This document shows, piece after piece, positions 1 to 12,696 of a stretch of DNA of 64,000 nucleotides. Source of the stretch: Colius striatus (lineage: Eukaryota > Chordata > Aves > Coliiformes > Coliidae); the NCBI RefSeq assembly GCF_028858725.1, contig NC_084774.1, positions 7,104,001-7,168,000 on the forward strand. Reading direction: 5' to 3'. The first letter of the stretch is position 1, and each line of letters begins with the position of its first letter. The notes under the pieces are model-generated. The model saw only the letters and a program-made list of their open reading frames with translations, was not told where the DNA came from and did not search any database. The position numbers and the translations under genes were made by a program.

Positions 1-430
1 AAGGTTCATGGAGTGTGTGGGAGAGAACTTCCTCATGCAGCTGGTGAGACAGTCAACAAGGGAATACACCTTGCTGGACCTGATGTTCACAAACAAAGCA
101 GGTCTGGTGGGGGATGTGATGGTTGGAGGTTGCCTAGGGCATAGGGATCATGAAATGATTAAGTTCTCAACCCTCTGAGCAGCAAGGAGAGGGATCAGCA
201 GAGCTGCCGCCTTAGATTTCCAGAGGGCAGACTTTGATTTGTTTAGGAAGTTGGTTGCCAGAGTCCCTTGGGAGACAGTCCTGAAGGGTAAAGGAGTCCA
301 GGAAGGCTGGACATCCTTCAAGAAGGAAATCTTAAAGGTGCAGGATCAAGCTGTTCCCTTGTGCAAGAAGATGAGCCATGGGGGCAGAAGCTTCAAGGGC
401 TTTTCCAACCAAAATGATTCTATGTCACCC
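1..430 (+). mobile_element. CR1 LINE fragment, endonuclease end of ORF2 (cut by window edge)
   Basis: Translation of the plus strand from base 7 gives FMECVGENFLMQLVRQSTRE, then LLDLMFTNKAGLVGDV and a GCLGHRDHEMIKF block. These match the C-terminal part of the CR1 apurinic endonuclease (LLDLxLTN and the G-x-L-G-x-S/R-DH motif). After an in-frame TGA at 176-178, a second stretch in another frame (about 180-410) resembles the CR1 linker ahead of reverse transcriptase (RADFDLFRKLV, GVQEGW, KKEILKVQDQ). No reverse transcriptase domain follows, so this is a dead, 3'-truncated or rearranged copy. Its 5' part lies outside the window. Confidence 0.85.
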
Positions 431-2139
431 TTTCCTGAAAGGCTTGTGGGATGAAGAATACAGTGTCTCTTCTGAGAAGCTCCCAGTCAGGCAGTTGGGC
501 TTTTCGGTGTTTTGCTGTTATTTTAATGCTCTGGTGATGCCAGGAGCAGCCCAATGCAGAGCCTTGCATGTCCTAGCCCTTGCCAGAAGGAGCTGGCCTG
601 ACTGTTCCTGAGCTTCCCAAGTGCTTCTCAAACTGACAATGAATTGGGAGCAGAGGTCTGCTGGGAGGCCCTGCAGAAGGTATTGCCATACCCCAGGCAA
701 GGGCTGAGGACTCCCCCAATAAGGGGCTATAGTTGCAGAGCTGGGCCACCCTTGCCTGCTTATGGAGGTATGTCCTCAGCAACTGTCCTGCAGTGATGGA
801 GAAGATGCCCAGAAATGGCAGCCAGCCTAAGGCACTAAACCCAAACCATCCAGTTCCACAATCTTCTTTGAGCAGCATCACTCTCCTTCCTGTGGGACTA
901 TTCAGTTGAACTTCTTGGATGGCTGGGTAAGTGCTCAACAACAGCTTGTCAAGCTCTCGCTTTGAATGTGATCACCCTGTCCTGTGGGCTTAACAGCAAT
1001 CTTGTTTGGAGTGTTTTGGGGACTAGCAAAGCTGTACTTACCTAATCTGGAACTAGAGAGCAGCATGTAATCTTCCTGGGCAATCACAGCTAATGAGTTC
1101 AGTTCAAATGTTAACTTTTGGCCAGCCATGTGGAGAGTAAACAAGCCAAAATGAGATGAACTGAAAACCAATTGAAGGGACTTGACATGTGCACACAGAG
1201 ATGGCCCAAGCAAGACTAGAGGCTAAATTCAATGGATAAATAACTCATTGTGAGTTATTTGCTCGGCTCTACTTAAGTGGTTGATTATGTGGGTCTTTGG
1301 TTAATTGACTTATTGAGTGGCTGGCGTGGGTTTCTGGCTGCTTGCTCACTCCCTGCACATTTTTGCTATTAACTCAGCTGTTTGATGGAACAAGTAGTCT
1401 ATTGTCTATTTTTTGCTGGCTAGGTTGGTGTTTGGTTGGATATTGGCTCTTGGGCTAATTGAACACATCTGCTGCTGGCTGCATGATGGCTTGCTGGGTT
1501 CATCACTGGCTCTTTGTTTCATTGCCTGTCTGATGTGTTGGTGGCCAGTTTGGCATGGATCAGATGTTTGCCTACCTAATTTCCTGCTCCTTTGCTCTTG
1601 CAAACCAAGTTCTTGCTGTTCATGGTTGCCATTTGGGGTTGCCAATGCTTCTTCCATCACGCTCAGGCTTCCAAACTGCAGCAAAGACTCCTCCTTGGCA
1701 AGCTGCATTCAGTGTATCATCTCCAGGACATCTGAGGATTGTCACCAGGAAGGATGGACATTTTCTGGAAGTCCATTCCCAGCTGTAGCTGTGTTCTGCA
1801 GCCCTGGCAAGGCTCCATCCTGACCTTTTGCTTTTTCCATTGAATTCCTCATGGCTTCTGCTGGGAAATGTGGCACAAGGAGCTTTGGGTTTAGAAACAG
1901 GTGGGATGCTGGCTCAGAGGGAGGCTTCAGCTAGAGCAGGAAAAGAAAAGGGAAACAAAGGGAGCAGGGGAGAAGAGACCTGGGCAGGAAATAATGTTGG
2001 GAAGGCTACAGGCACTCTTCATGCTCTTTTGCTTGCTTTTGGCCTTGATTTAACTTTAATTTTGGGGTGAAATAATATTTTTCCACTTGGGTAAGAACCA
2101 TTCCTTAGAAATGCAAGTTTGATGGCCTTGAAATCAACA
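431..2139. other. Non-coding stretch with an eroded TTGG/GGCT-rich low-complexity segment
   Basis: No open frame here looks like a protein. From about 1250 to 1640 the plus strand is G/T-biased, with repeated short words such as tggctgcttgctc, ggttggtgtttggttgg and ggctgcatgatggcttgctgg. This suggests a strongly decayed tandem repeat with a short unit. I see nothing else identifiable in the interval. Confidence 0.4.
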
Positions 2140-2293
2140 TCACAGGCTGCCCAGGGAGTGTGGAGCCTCTTCCTCTGGAGGTCTTCAAAACCCACCTGGA
2201 TGTGTTCCTGTGTGACCTGACCTAGGTGAACCTGCTTTGGCAGGGGAGTTGGACCTCTAAAGGTCCCTTCCAACCCCTACCATTCTATGATCA
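2140..2293 (+). mobile_element. CR1 LINE 3' end
   Basis: The segment has the standard order of the CR1 3' tail: a ctgcccagggagtgtggag block, gaggtcttcaaaacccacctgg, cctgctttggcaggg, then aggtcccttccaacccctac. It ends in attctatgat, the characteristic CR1 terminus. Only the last 150 bases or so of the element are present, a typical 5' truncation. Orientation is plus. Confidence 0.93.
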
Positions 2294-5200
2294 CACAGTG
2301 AAAGGTATGGTTCAGAGCAGAGCCAGGAGCTAGCTCAGGGGACCTCATGAGGGACAAGGGTGGGAAGGAGGGAAAGCCTTCCCCATGCTCTTCCCCCGTG
2401 CCTTGTGGAGCACCTGAAACCCATTAGCACATGGGCTCCTCAGGGGCAGCCTAGCTGGGCTGGGCTCTGGCTGATGTGAGAGGTGTTGACTGGAGCTGAA
2501 GCTGACTGGATGAGGCCCCAGGGAGACCCTCAAATGAACTTGTTTACAGTTTTCCTCTTTAATTTCATCTGCCATGTTTGTAAAACACTCTCACAGAGGA
2601 GATGGCAGTCTGTGTGTGTCCTGCTGTGCTTCCTGCTTGTCTGGGGATCCCAGTGGGATGCTTGGCTGTGCTGGGCAGCTGTGGCATGTGCAGACAAGAC
2701 CAATGCTCCCCACAGCTCCCTGCATGGCTCTGAGTGACCCTTTAGTAGTGTACTCTGTCCGTCAGGCTGAGCATGGGGAATGAACTGGTTCCTGCTGTAC
2801 AGCCCTCCAGGTGAAGGTTGGAAATGCAATGAGATCTGCTCTGGGAGCATCTCTCCCTCAGATAGCTCTGTCCTAGGCTTGGCACCCTTGGAGACCTCAT
2901 CCCCAGACAGACCAGCCATGACATCCCTAGGGAAGCTTCTCTCAAGACACATCATGAAACCCACGGTCTGGGCAAAAGCTATCTGCTTGCCTGGCTAGAT
3001 TTGGAGGAAAAGCATCCTCCATATCAGGGCAGTTTCTGTTGCCTCAGACTCTTTCTGCAATGCCACACACAAGATATCCTTTGACTCTTTTATCCTGTGC
3101 TCCAAACATGTGATTTTCTTGCACAGCTGCAGCAGTGCTCTGGCTATCAGCTGTGGTGCTGCTAAAGGAGCAGCTCCCCCTGTGCAGCGCTGCCCTCCAG
3201 CTCAGGGACACGAGATGAGTTTTTGTCCTGTGATCCCCAGGCAGGGGTGAAGGATGTCTGTGCCCTTGGGCAGTTCCTTGGCAATGTGATGGAGAAAAGG
3301 GGTGGGATAAAGAGGTACCACTGAGGTCAGGTCTTCTAATTCAGACCTTATCTTGGATTTCTCCAGCTGTATCAGTGGCCAAAACCTTCAAGGTGAATCT
3401 GATGAATGCAAATCCAAAACTTAGGAGTCCTCTTGAGCAGCCAGACTCCCTCAGCAGCTGTGCATGCCCAAAGAGCAACAACTTGTGGCCTTGGAGACTG
3501 TGAAACTTTTGTCTCCTGCCACAGACTTGTCAGCAATGCCCATCTTGGTGCATCTCTGCACAGTCCTGGGCCAAGCAGGGATGAGGAGCACACCTGGCAC
3601 TGAAAGATCTTGCTCCAGCCACTTGGTTGCACAAGGACTGTGCATGAAAATAATTCCTACATCAGCAGCCAGGTCATATTTTTTTTTCTTCTCCCCACCT
3701 GTTTCATTCTTTCTCTTTTTCCATTTCTGTGCCTTATTCCCCAGCAGCAGCCTGGGTTGGGCTGGCAGGAGCTGTCCTGGGGCACACTGGAGAGTGAGGG
3801 AAGATGCTGTCTGTCTAAAGCTCCCTGAAGGTCACCAAAAGGTAAGGGAACAGAATAGGCCAAATTCTACACATTTTTCTTACTGTCTGAAGTTTCTCCT
3901 GTCTTGGAAAATGCCTGCAGGGGCATCTTGCTGTAATCCTGCAGAAAAACATGGGGCTTTGGGAGGGCAGACAAAATGAAGGTGGTTTGGGGGTTTGGAT
4001 TTGTTTGTTTAACTTCTTGGAGAGACAGGGAGGAAGAAAAAGGTGAGTGATGGGATGATTCCTATTTCATGTCAACTAAATCAAGAGAGAGAAGATGGGG
4101 AGTAGAGAAAATGGGAAGAGGCTAGACCAGCAAGGGATGACATACTCCTAGTCTTTGGACTTCAGTGGGCCAGCAATGCCTCCTGCAAAACTGGTTCTTG
4201 GCTCCTGCTTGTGACTGAGATGCACCAGTACAGCATCCTCACAGACTGCCTCATCACTGTGGTGGGAGAATAAGTCATGAGAGTGAGTGATGCCCTTAGG
4301 AAAAAAGCTCAGCCTGGGACTTGAGTTGATGCACACCCATAGCCCTGGGACACCCCACAGCTCAGCACTTTCTCCCTGCCCTTGCTGTGTGCCCTGGTGC
4401 TGCTCAGTTTGACACAAACACAATCCCTGACATGTCCTGTCCCTTGGTGAGCTCATGACTTGTTTTAGCCCCTCCATGGTAACACTGGAAGAGGGGAAGG
4501 GAGTCACTACCTGTCTGTTTTCTGAGCCAGGGGAGAAAGATTGTATCTGCCAGCAAGGCTGCTGGGGGATTTTTGTCTCAGCAGCATGTGCTGGGGTGGC
4601 AGGAGAGACTGATTGTGCAGGCACTGAAAGACAAGAGATTTCATGTACTGGCACCATCAGTAGTTTAGATACTGAGGCAGTAAAAGTGATGCTTGTCGTA
4701 GATATTCTGTGTGTGCTGGCTGTGATGTGCCTGTATTTATGCAGGCAGTTTCCTGGGGACTACATGGCTAACACCAAGCCATCTGAAATGCTGCTGCAAG
4801 GGCTGGATTAGCTCCTCCTCAGTAGATTTTGTGTGATGGTTTGTGCAGTGATTAAAATGAGACAGGAACTGCCCAAAATAAGGGCTTGAATTCCCGTGGC
4901 CAAGCCAACACACCCCAGCCATGGGGCCAGCTGTGTGTGCAGCAGCTGGATCAGCTCCACCAGGTTTCTGCAAGCTGGTGGCACCAAGTTCCTCTGATGC
5001 TGGCACCTCTATCCTCCTGCCTCTTGTTAGCTCCTGCCAGGATGTTTTCTTTAGCTGTTTCCACAGCACAGCCAGCAGCATGTGGCTCTGCTCTACTGCA
5101 GCCCAGCCAGGCTGGTCTGAATTAAACACTGAACTACTTTACAAAGCTGATCCAGAAAGGTATCATAAGAATGGGGATGCAGAGGGGAGACCAAAGGAGC

Positions 5201-7664
5201 TCTGAGGTGTCCTGAAGCCAGCAGAGTCTGGGAGTGCTCAGCCCAGCACAATCACCCTGAGCCTCCAAACTGAGCTTTTCAGTCCCAGTGAAGTGAGGAC
5301 AAGTACTAATGTATGGATTCTTGTTCTATAGCAAGGAAGAATTTTCTGGATGAAAGCTTTAATTAGATTTGCTTGGACCATGTTCACATGCCTCCTGGGT
5401 TCACTTTCTGTGAATACTTTAAATAACAGTTTTATTGGCAGGAACATTTGTGCAAACTGCAAATTTGGGGTCAGCATCTCAGCTGATATAAATCAGTGCA
5501 GGCCTCTCTGAGGTGATGGAGGACACCCCCACAAAGGCACAACCCCTAAATGAACATTGAGTCTTGGAACATGCACTTGGAGTGAAAATCTCCAAGTGTT
5601 TGTACTGGAAACCTTCTCCTGAGGCTGCAGCAGCTTTCAAATTGCAGCAGGGAGCATCAAGCAGCGGTCAGCAGGGATCCTGGCATCCTCCTGCATCTCC
5701 TCACCTCCTCTGTCTCCCCACATTGTAGTGCTCTGCTCCCAGGCAGCCCTCCCCAAACTGCTTCCTCTGGATGGTGGTAACAAGGTGAGCTCTGTGGTCT
5801 GGACTGACTGCCCTGGGTATACACAGAGCCCTCACCCTCCTGGAGCTTGCTTCAGTCCAGCTCCTAGTTTGGAGGTGTTGAGTTTGAGGGATGTAAAGTA
5901 GAGGGGATGGGGCTGAGCCTGGGGATGGCAGGAGAAAAAGGAGGCGAGGGGCCCTCTGATTGCTGTCTCCCTCCAGGAAGAACTGGAGCATGCCCAGAAA
6001 CAATAAACGTCCAGCAATGATTTGATGGGAGTTAGGATGGAAAAGCATCACAGAGGGTGCGTCTGAGACAAGCTCTCACTTTAAACTTTGGTGAACTCTT
6101 GAACAAATCGCTGTGCATTTGCAAAGCTGTGCTCCATATGGGCCAGGGCTGCCTTGGAAAGGGGGTTGTTCTTCCCAGGGATACAGAACCTGCTCAGGAC
6201 ACCTTTGGCCAGTGCTGAGGATGAGGAGAGGTGAGGTCAGGGACAGCTGATGCAGGAGCACAGGAGTGAGGGGAGGTGCTGTGCAGAGAAACCAACTGTG
6301 TTCCAGGTCTTTGTGGACCTGCCATCCCTCAACACTGTGCCTGTCACAGAGCATCACAACTCACCAAGTCCCATAGCCCTTCTTAGGCAAGTTTTGCATG
6401 TCTGGCTGGAGCCCCCAGCTCCAAAATCCCCTCCATGGGGGAACAGTTCAAAAGAACAAGAGAGGGTTTCAATCCTTCACTGATGTGAGCCAGTTAGTCA
6501 AGCATCTCAGAAAGGAAGGATGGTATTGGATGCACCAAGCAGGCTGTGGCTGGCTGCAGGGTTGCAGGGCATGGATGGATGGTGGCTCCTCAGGAGCAAA
6601 AGGTGAAAGAATAACAGCAAAGCAGGAAAACTTCCTAAGAAAACCCATTCCTGATGTCTACATGGGTCAGATCTGGCCATTCTCCCCAAGGGTGGGGAAG
6701 GAGTTGGGGAAATGCTGATTTCCCATTCCCTGATCTACTGAACATCCCAAATAGTTTCCATCCCAACAACTCTCACCCTGTCCAGACACTGTGGGGGGAC
6801 TAGAGACTGCTGGTCCTGAGGCAGTGGTGGGATAGGACACAGTGTGAGGAGCATGTCTGGAGAACACAGCTCTCTGCAGAGGTGTTAGCTGTGCTGGGGA
6901 GCCTCTGCCCTGTCTCAGGGCCTGACCTCCCTTGTGTTTGAGCCATCAGCACCATCCAGGGATTTTCCATCAGGGCACAAAAGTGCAGTGCTAACTTGGG
7001 AGCCCTGATCCCAGCTGGTATCACCAAAGGGCACTGGTGGCAGCCAGCCCCAGACACAGAGCAGTGCTAAAATCAGTGAAATTACTCCTAAGCTCATAAA
7101 TAGTACTGAAGGCAACTTACTGCCTTGCTGATCACTGCTCCTCTGCATGGGGGGCCAAGGGAGCTGCTCCCTGCCTCACCCAGGAACTCAAGGAGACGTT
7201 CAGAGAAGGGAAATCCCTGTTTTGATGTGGGGCTTGGGGGTGCTGATGAGAGACATGGGGAATCCAGGCCAGGACTTGTCCATTGCTCTTCATCCCCAGA
7301 GCATGGGAAGGGAGCCCTGGGGTCAGGCAGGTAAAGGGCTCTGGGGTCTGCACAGTCACCTGGAATAACAGGGGGAGGAATGTGCAGGGGACTGTGCCTC
7401 ACCGAGGGCATTAGGGGTGATGGGGGTTGAGAGGAGAGTGCGAGTACTTCCCAGGGGCTTTATGGGGAGCAGTGCTGCTCTGGAAATGAGGTGTCAGTCC
7501 TCAAAACAACGATGCAAGAGAGGGAAGAAGCAGCATCCTCCTCTTCCAAGGCTTGATGAGCACCGAGGCTCAGTGGGCAGCACACAGACAGCCCCCAGGC
7601 ACCTCACAGAGTGATCTGGCTCCTTTTCCTGTGGTTTCCATGCAGGGTTTCTGAGGTGTGGGGA

Positions 7665-7677
7665 GGGGGGGGGGGGG
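7665..7677 (+). repeat. Uninterrupted G13 run
   Basis: Thirteen consecutive G follow gggga, giving a G-rich tract of about 18 bases. It is a mononucleotide microsatellite and a possible quadruplex. Such runs are prone to sequencing-length error. Confidence 0.9.
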
Positions 7678-10600
7678 TCTTTCATTCAAGTGCCTGTGTG
7701 CAGCCAGTGCCTGCATGCACAGTGAAAAGTATTCTAAACAAACATCAGAAGCCCTCCAAAGCCACTCCAGCAACAGCACAAGCCTTCCCAATCCACTCCA
7801 GCATCATTTTGGGGAGGGAGCAGAGGAAGCACTGCCCTCACACCCAATAAAGTGTAGCTGTATCTGGTTTGTATCTAAAGGGGTAAAGAAAGAGAGAGAA
7901 AAAGCCTCTCTGAAATGAGATTCCTTACATGACAGTGTGCTGACATGATCTGGAGTGATTTTTGGCAAGAAGGGGGAAAGCTAAGCAGGAGCTGGGGTTT
8001 GCAGGGTCATGCAGACACCAAGGGGGGCTGTAGGGCTGCTGTGCTCCACAGACACACACTCTCTCACCACCCCTCACCCCAAAGCTGCTGCCTGTTCTCA
8101 GAACTGACCTTGCTGGGACACTGCTCTGCTGGAAAGGGACCTCTATGTAATGCAGGGAGTGGAGGTTTTCCACCTCCTTCTCTCTCCACTGTCCCTCTAT
8201 CCTGACTAAGCCATCAGTGAGGGGGTGTCCAGCAGCCACGTGCCAGAAGTACAGGTGTGCATTCCCAGCCAGCGACAGGTCAAGTGGACACATGGGATCA
8301 GTAATTGCCTCTCTCTCTGGGGGAAAGTGAGCAGGGAAACATCAGGCTCCCCTGCAAAAAGCCTCCTTCTCCCACTCTGGCACAGCTCAAAGCCAGATGA
8401 TGTTGCAGGGGTAAAACACCCCGAGCTGCTGTGGCTGCTGTACACACGCAATGGGGCTGGGGAAACCAGAGGGGCATCTCCCAGGTGGGCAGGGTCCCCC
8501 CCCCAGCCCCTCCCAGCCACCTCTATCCACACAAGGCTTCTGGATGTGTTGGGGCACATTATCCCTTCAATCACTCCAGACCCCAGTTTGGTGGGTTTCA
8601 CTGACAGCTCATTTCTGGGTGTGTATGAGCCCCTGCCCCAGTGGTGTCTGTAGCAGTGTTGAAGCTGCCTGCTCTTGGCATGTTGGGGTCAATGGGAGCT
8701 GGGAAGAGCAGCAGGTCAAGCAGTGGCATTTCACCTGTCTGCCTCGTCTCATATCTCATGTGATGGAGACAGAGGTGCCTGACCCTGCTGGGTGTCCAGA
8801 CAGGTCCCTCCCTTTCCCCATGGCCTCTGCTCACACTCCTACTTCCTCCACTCCATCTCCCTCACCACAGCAGATGGAATCTGGCCAAGGAGCCCAGATC
8901 TGACATCATCCCATGAAACCAGGAGAGTTTCAACATGTATGATGGGAATAGTGCAAATGCAACCCATCTGTCGGAGCATTTCAATGAGTTCCCATCCCAC
9001 TCCCAGCTCCCCATCCTCCTCTGCCCAGGGCAGTGCTGGGATGTGGGTCACATTGCTGGGGCAGCACTGGGGGTGACCAGTAGATCACTTTGCTAATGGG
9101 AAATGAAACTGCAGGGGGTCACAAAGGGGCTGTGCCCTGGGGATGCTGTCAGGAGGGCCTGGGACTCTGCAGGCACCCCCTGTCCCTCCCAGTGTGGGGA
9201 CTGGGCTAACTGGAAGAGCCCTGCAGGGCACTTGGGGGTGTCTGGGGAGCCCACAGGTGTGACAGCCAGGGAGTAGAGCTGGGTTTGGGTCCAGGCAGCC
9301 TGGCAGCCCTTCATCCCCTTCATGAGAGGGGTACAGAGGGGGATGGGGAGGGGAGGTCAAACAGCTCTGCAGGAAAATACATATCACCTATTTAATAAGA
9401 CCCCTTCAAAAAATGTCTCCCAGCTGAGAGTCATCAGGGAGAGCTTTCCAGGAATACTAATAAGGAAAGCAGGCCCTAGCCTCTGCAGGAATACCTTGGG
9501 GCTGGCTGGGGAGAGGTGTGCTGCTGGGAAAGCAGGTTGTGAAGCCAAGCAGCCACAGAGCCGGGACTTGCGAGGCCTCTCCAGCAAGGCAGGAGCTGCC
9601 TGAGCATGGAGCACCCTGAGGAAAGGCTGTCTGCAGGCAGCTGGAGCAGGGGCTGTAGCCCTGTGGGTAGCCCCTCTGCTCAGAGCCACCTCCCCAGGGC
9701 TGGGGGCTGGGCTCCTGTCCTTCCCAGGACTGGTGGTATTCAGCCTAAAAAGGGAATTGTTGGAGTCTTTACCAAAGAAGGAAGGGCAGCTGAGCTGCTG
9801 GCAGGCAGAGCTGGCGGAAAGGAAGCTGCAGCAGAGGTCTGGGGGCTTGCTGCCCTGCTCATCCTGGGCTCCCTTGGAATGCACAGGGGCCCAACTCAGC
9901 CCAGAGGTGCTGTGGAGACTGGTGCTGTGCTCGAGGCTGCCACAGGGACTGAGCTGCCCTGACCCTCTGCATTGTGTGCAGCAGGTGTGGGGAGCTGACC
10001 TGCAGTCAAATAAACCCTGTGCCTTCCCTGCCTGCACCTGCATGTGTTAAGCAAGGCTCCCATGGGGCAAGGAGAAGCCATACTCCAGCTTCCCACTCCT
10101 CCCAGGGCCTTCCTCCATCCTCCATATTCCAACCTCTGTCATCCACACTCCACCCTCGATCCTTCACCCTCCCTCCTCCAAGCCCCTTGGCACTAGGTGG
10201 GAGAGCAGAGGAAAACTCTGCCCTGGGGCACACAGAGACCTTCAACTGCCCTGCACCCCATGGAGGGGCCATGGCCCCTCTCCCCAAGCTGGCAGATTTA
10301 TTTCACATCTCATCCCTCTGTCCCCACCATCACCAACCAACTGAAGCTCAGAGACATGCAAAGCATCCTGTGACTAGAGAGATGTGCCACAATGCCAATT
10401 TCTGCCCTGAACAGCAAGTTCTGCTGCTGTGTAAAGGTCCCAGCAAGAACCAGACAGAGGCTCTGTCTGGGGCAAGGGCTCTCAAGCTGTTTTATAATGA
10501 GGGGTTGTAGCTCTTGATGGGCTACAGGTCAAATGCATGCTTATAAGAACTTAGTAAATGTGGTTTTAACAACCATCTGGCACTTCTTTTATATGCAATA

Positions 10601-11347
10601 ACCATTCCATTACATCGAAATAAAACCCACATTTAAGGCACTTAATTGCACAAGTGGCCTTTAGCTTTTTCTCCTTCATCTCATAAAACAAAACTTTCCC
10701 ATGTACCTCTGTCACAGCAGAAGAGCTCAGCTGCAGCTCTCCAGCCTCCTCTTGAGGCTGGGCTGGTGCATGTGGAGTGTCTCAGGCCCCAGGGTCCATC
10801 AGCTTCCCCTGGGGAGGTGGTGGGGTCAGGCACCCTGCAGCCTCTCAGAGGGGTCTCCAGCATCCCTGAGGATTGTGTGGCCATCTCCTGATACAGACCA
10901 TAGCAGGGCTAGGGCAAGGTCAGAGGCTCATCTGATAGTTTGAAAAGTCACGTCACAAGGAATTTTGAGATCATTTCAGTTTGGTTTCTGTCCAGTCCTG
11001 GGAAGAATAATCTTCCCCTCAGCCCAGTTTCTCTTCAGGAAGGGCAATGGGGATGAGAAATGCCATCACAGGTAGCCAAAAGGTGTCAGTTGGTTACTGC
11101 AAAATGTAAAGTGATGCAAACCCATCTTGGCAAAGCAAAAGCCCTTTCTGGGACAGAATATCAAAATCAGATGCTCTGATGCAGGACGTTTTTCCTTCCC
11201 CCAGGAAAGCTCCAGTGACAGGATTTTGCAATGCACTTCACAGGAGCTACATCTCCCAAGGGAAAATGAGGGAGGAGTGACCTAGTCAAAGGGGACAGCC
11301 TCAGCATGGGAGATGCTCGTGGCACAGGTGGGTGCCTCCATCCTCAT

Positions 11348-11371
11348 CCCATCATGCCCATCCATGATGGG
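11348..11371. repeat. Perfect short inverted repeat (9-bp stem, 6-base loop)
   Basis: cccatcatg is followed by the spacer cccatc and then the exact reverse complement catgatggg. It could extrude as a hairpin, but at this size chance occurrence in the window is not excluded, and nothing nearby gives it a function. Confidence 0.5.
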
Positions 11372-12480
11372 TGGACGCCTGTATCCTGTTACCATGCCAT
11401 GAGCATCTCCTGTGTTGAAGCAAACAAACATTCAGGCTCAATAATTGGTGGATTTAGGTGAGTGGTAGTTTGGTGCTGTCAAAAGTGATGGGCAGCATAT
11501 CTTGTCTGGACCCTATAAATCATGAGTGAAGCTATCCCAAACACACCTCAGTGTCACCCAAACTGGAGCCAACAGCACGTCCCAGCTCTGGCACAGAGGG
11601 AGAAGCAAGGGAGGCCAGAGAAAGCAGGGAGAAGGCTGCCTTCTCTGCAGTGGCTTTCCACGTTAAGCAGCTCCACAGCTCCTTACCTTCTCCCAGCAGG
11701 GCCAAGAGCTTCATCCACTTAACACCCAAAAAGCCGAGGAGTAGAGGCAGAGGGGTGTGTGAGCAGGCGCTGCACTGGCTCCAGAGGAGCCTCCCTGGAA
11801 AGCAAAAAGCACAAGTTCCCAGTGCCCTCTGCAGGAGGAAGCACAGCCCTTTCCCTCACATTCTGGGGCCTTCCAGGAGGACAGTGAGCAGCGGGATGGG
11901 TGTCTGGCTCACACTGCTTGCCATGTTCCCCCGTGGGACAGACAGCCAGGTGTGCAACAGGGAACCTGAGGCCTCACCCCCATCCCCAGGGGCTCACGGG
12001 GATGGGGAAGAAGCCATTTTGCTCACTGATGTGTGTGTGTTGCCTCACTGCAGGAACTTGGGAGTCCTCAACAACGTGGCTGTGGCTGTTCCCAAGAGTC
12101 ACTTGAAATAACGAACACGGGGCAAACAGCACACACAGGTGTTATTCCCGGGGAAATGCAGCTCCATTAACTGAGAGGTTTGGGGTTTGCACAGCAGGGC
12201 CAGGGCTTAACCTTACACCCCTGGGTAAGCGTGCAGCAGGCCACGGCTCTTCTGCCCCTGCTTTGCCGGGGAGAGAAAGGCTCGTGGCAAGCAGCAGCCG
12301 CGGAGCCGGTGGCTTTGCCGGAGCTGTGGCAGCCAGCTGGGCCTGAGGGCAGCGGGTGACGGGACAGGCTGCCCCGCTGCCAGGGTGGCACAGCTTCCCT
12401 CGAGTGCCGGTGTGCGATGAGCGCTAGCTGGGAGTCTGATCTCCTGAAAAGCACAAGCGCGCGGGCTGCCCCGCCGCCTG

Positions 12481-12560
12481 TCGCGACACAGGCCGCCAGG
12501 GCGCGACACGGCCCGCCAGGGCGCGACACAGGCCGCCAGGGCGCGACACGGCCCGCCAGG
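12481..12560. repeat. Four tandem 20-bp units with A-B-A-B alternation
   Basis: Four adjacent 20-base units read gcgcgacacggcccgccagg or gcgcgacacaggccgccagg in alternating order (the first begins t instead of g). Two 40-bp higher-order units therefore sit side by side inside the RPN2 CpG island, about 400-480 bases upstream of the ATG. A fifth, partial unit starts at 12,561. Confidence 0.95.
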
Positions 12561-12609
12561 GCGCGGACCCGCCGCTGCCGCTTGAAGGCGCCGTGGCGCG
12601 GGGGCCCGG

Positions 12610-12628
12610 CCAATCAGCGCAGCCCACA
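12610..12628 (+). promoter_or_regulatory. ER stress response element-like site (CCAAT-N9-CCACA)
   Basis: CCAAT at 12,610-12,614 is followed by exactly nine bases and then CCACA at 12,624-12,628. The established ERSE is CCAAT-N9-CCACG, where NF-Y binds the first half and ATF6 or XBP1 the second, so this site has correct spacing with one mismatch in the last base. It lies about 350 bases upstream of the ATG of an ER-resident glycosylation subunit, where unfolded-protein-response control is plausible. Function is inferred only. Confidence 0.5.
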
Positions 12629-12696
12629 TCCTCCTCGGGGGCCGCCCCCGCCCGCCGCCGAGAGGCCCGGCCCACTGCTGCCGCTCCAGGGGGTAG

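Larger units (their letters stand above)
2294..12239. other. Intergenic region upstream of RPN2, no gene recognised
   Basis: I read both strands for known protein motifs and splice-linked exons and found none. Long open frames occur (for example 9384-10043 minus and 11551-12111 plus). Their translations are rich in Ser, Pro, Gly, Cys and Trp with no domain signature, as expected for GC-rich non-coding DNA. A pyrimidine-rich tract lies at about 10,080-10,190 with cctccatcc-like words. By synteny with mammals a MROH8-like gene might lie upstream of RPN2 on the minus strand, but I cannot support any exon of it. Confidence 0.5.

Noticed and set aside
9384-10043. 219-codon open frame on the minus strand
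   Set aside because: The translation is Ser/Pro/Cys-rich with no domain, no splice context and no codon bias. GC-rich non-coding DNA gives such frames by chance.
10300-10420. Possible MIR tail around aactgaagctcagagacatg
   Set aside because: Only a short word resembles the MIR tgaggctcagagag region; the rest does not align by eye.
11551-12111. 186-codon open frame on the plus strand just before the RPN2 island
   Set aside because: No recognisable family, low-complexity composition, and no supporting promoter or splice signals.
2294-12239. Expected MROH8-like neighbour upstream of RPN2
   Set aside because: Synteny in mammals suggests it, but I found no exon with HEAT-repeat character or paired splice sites.
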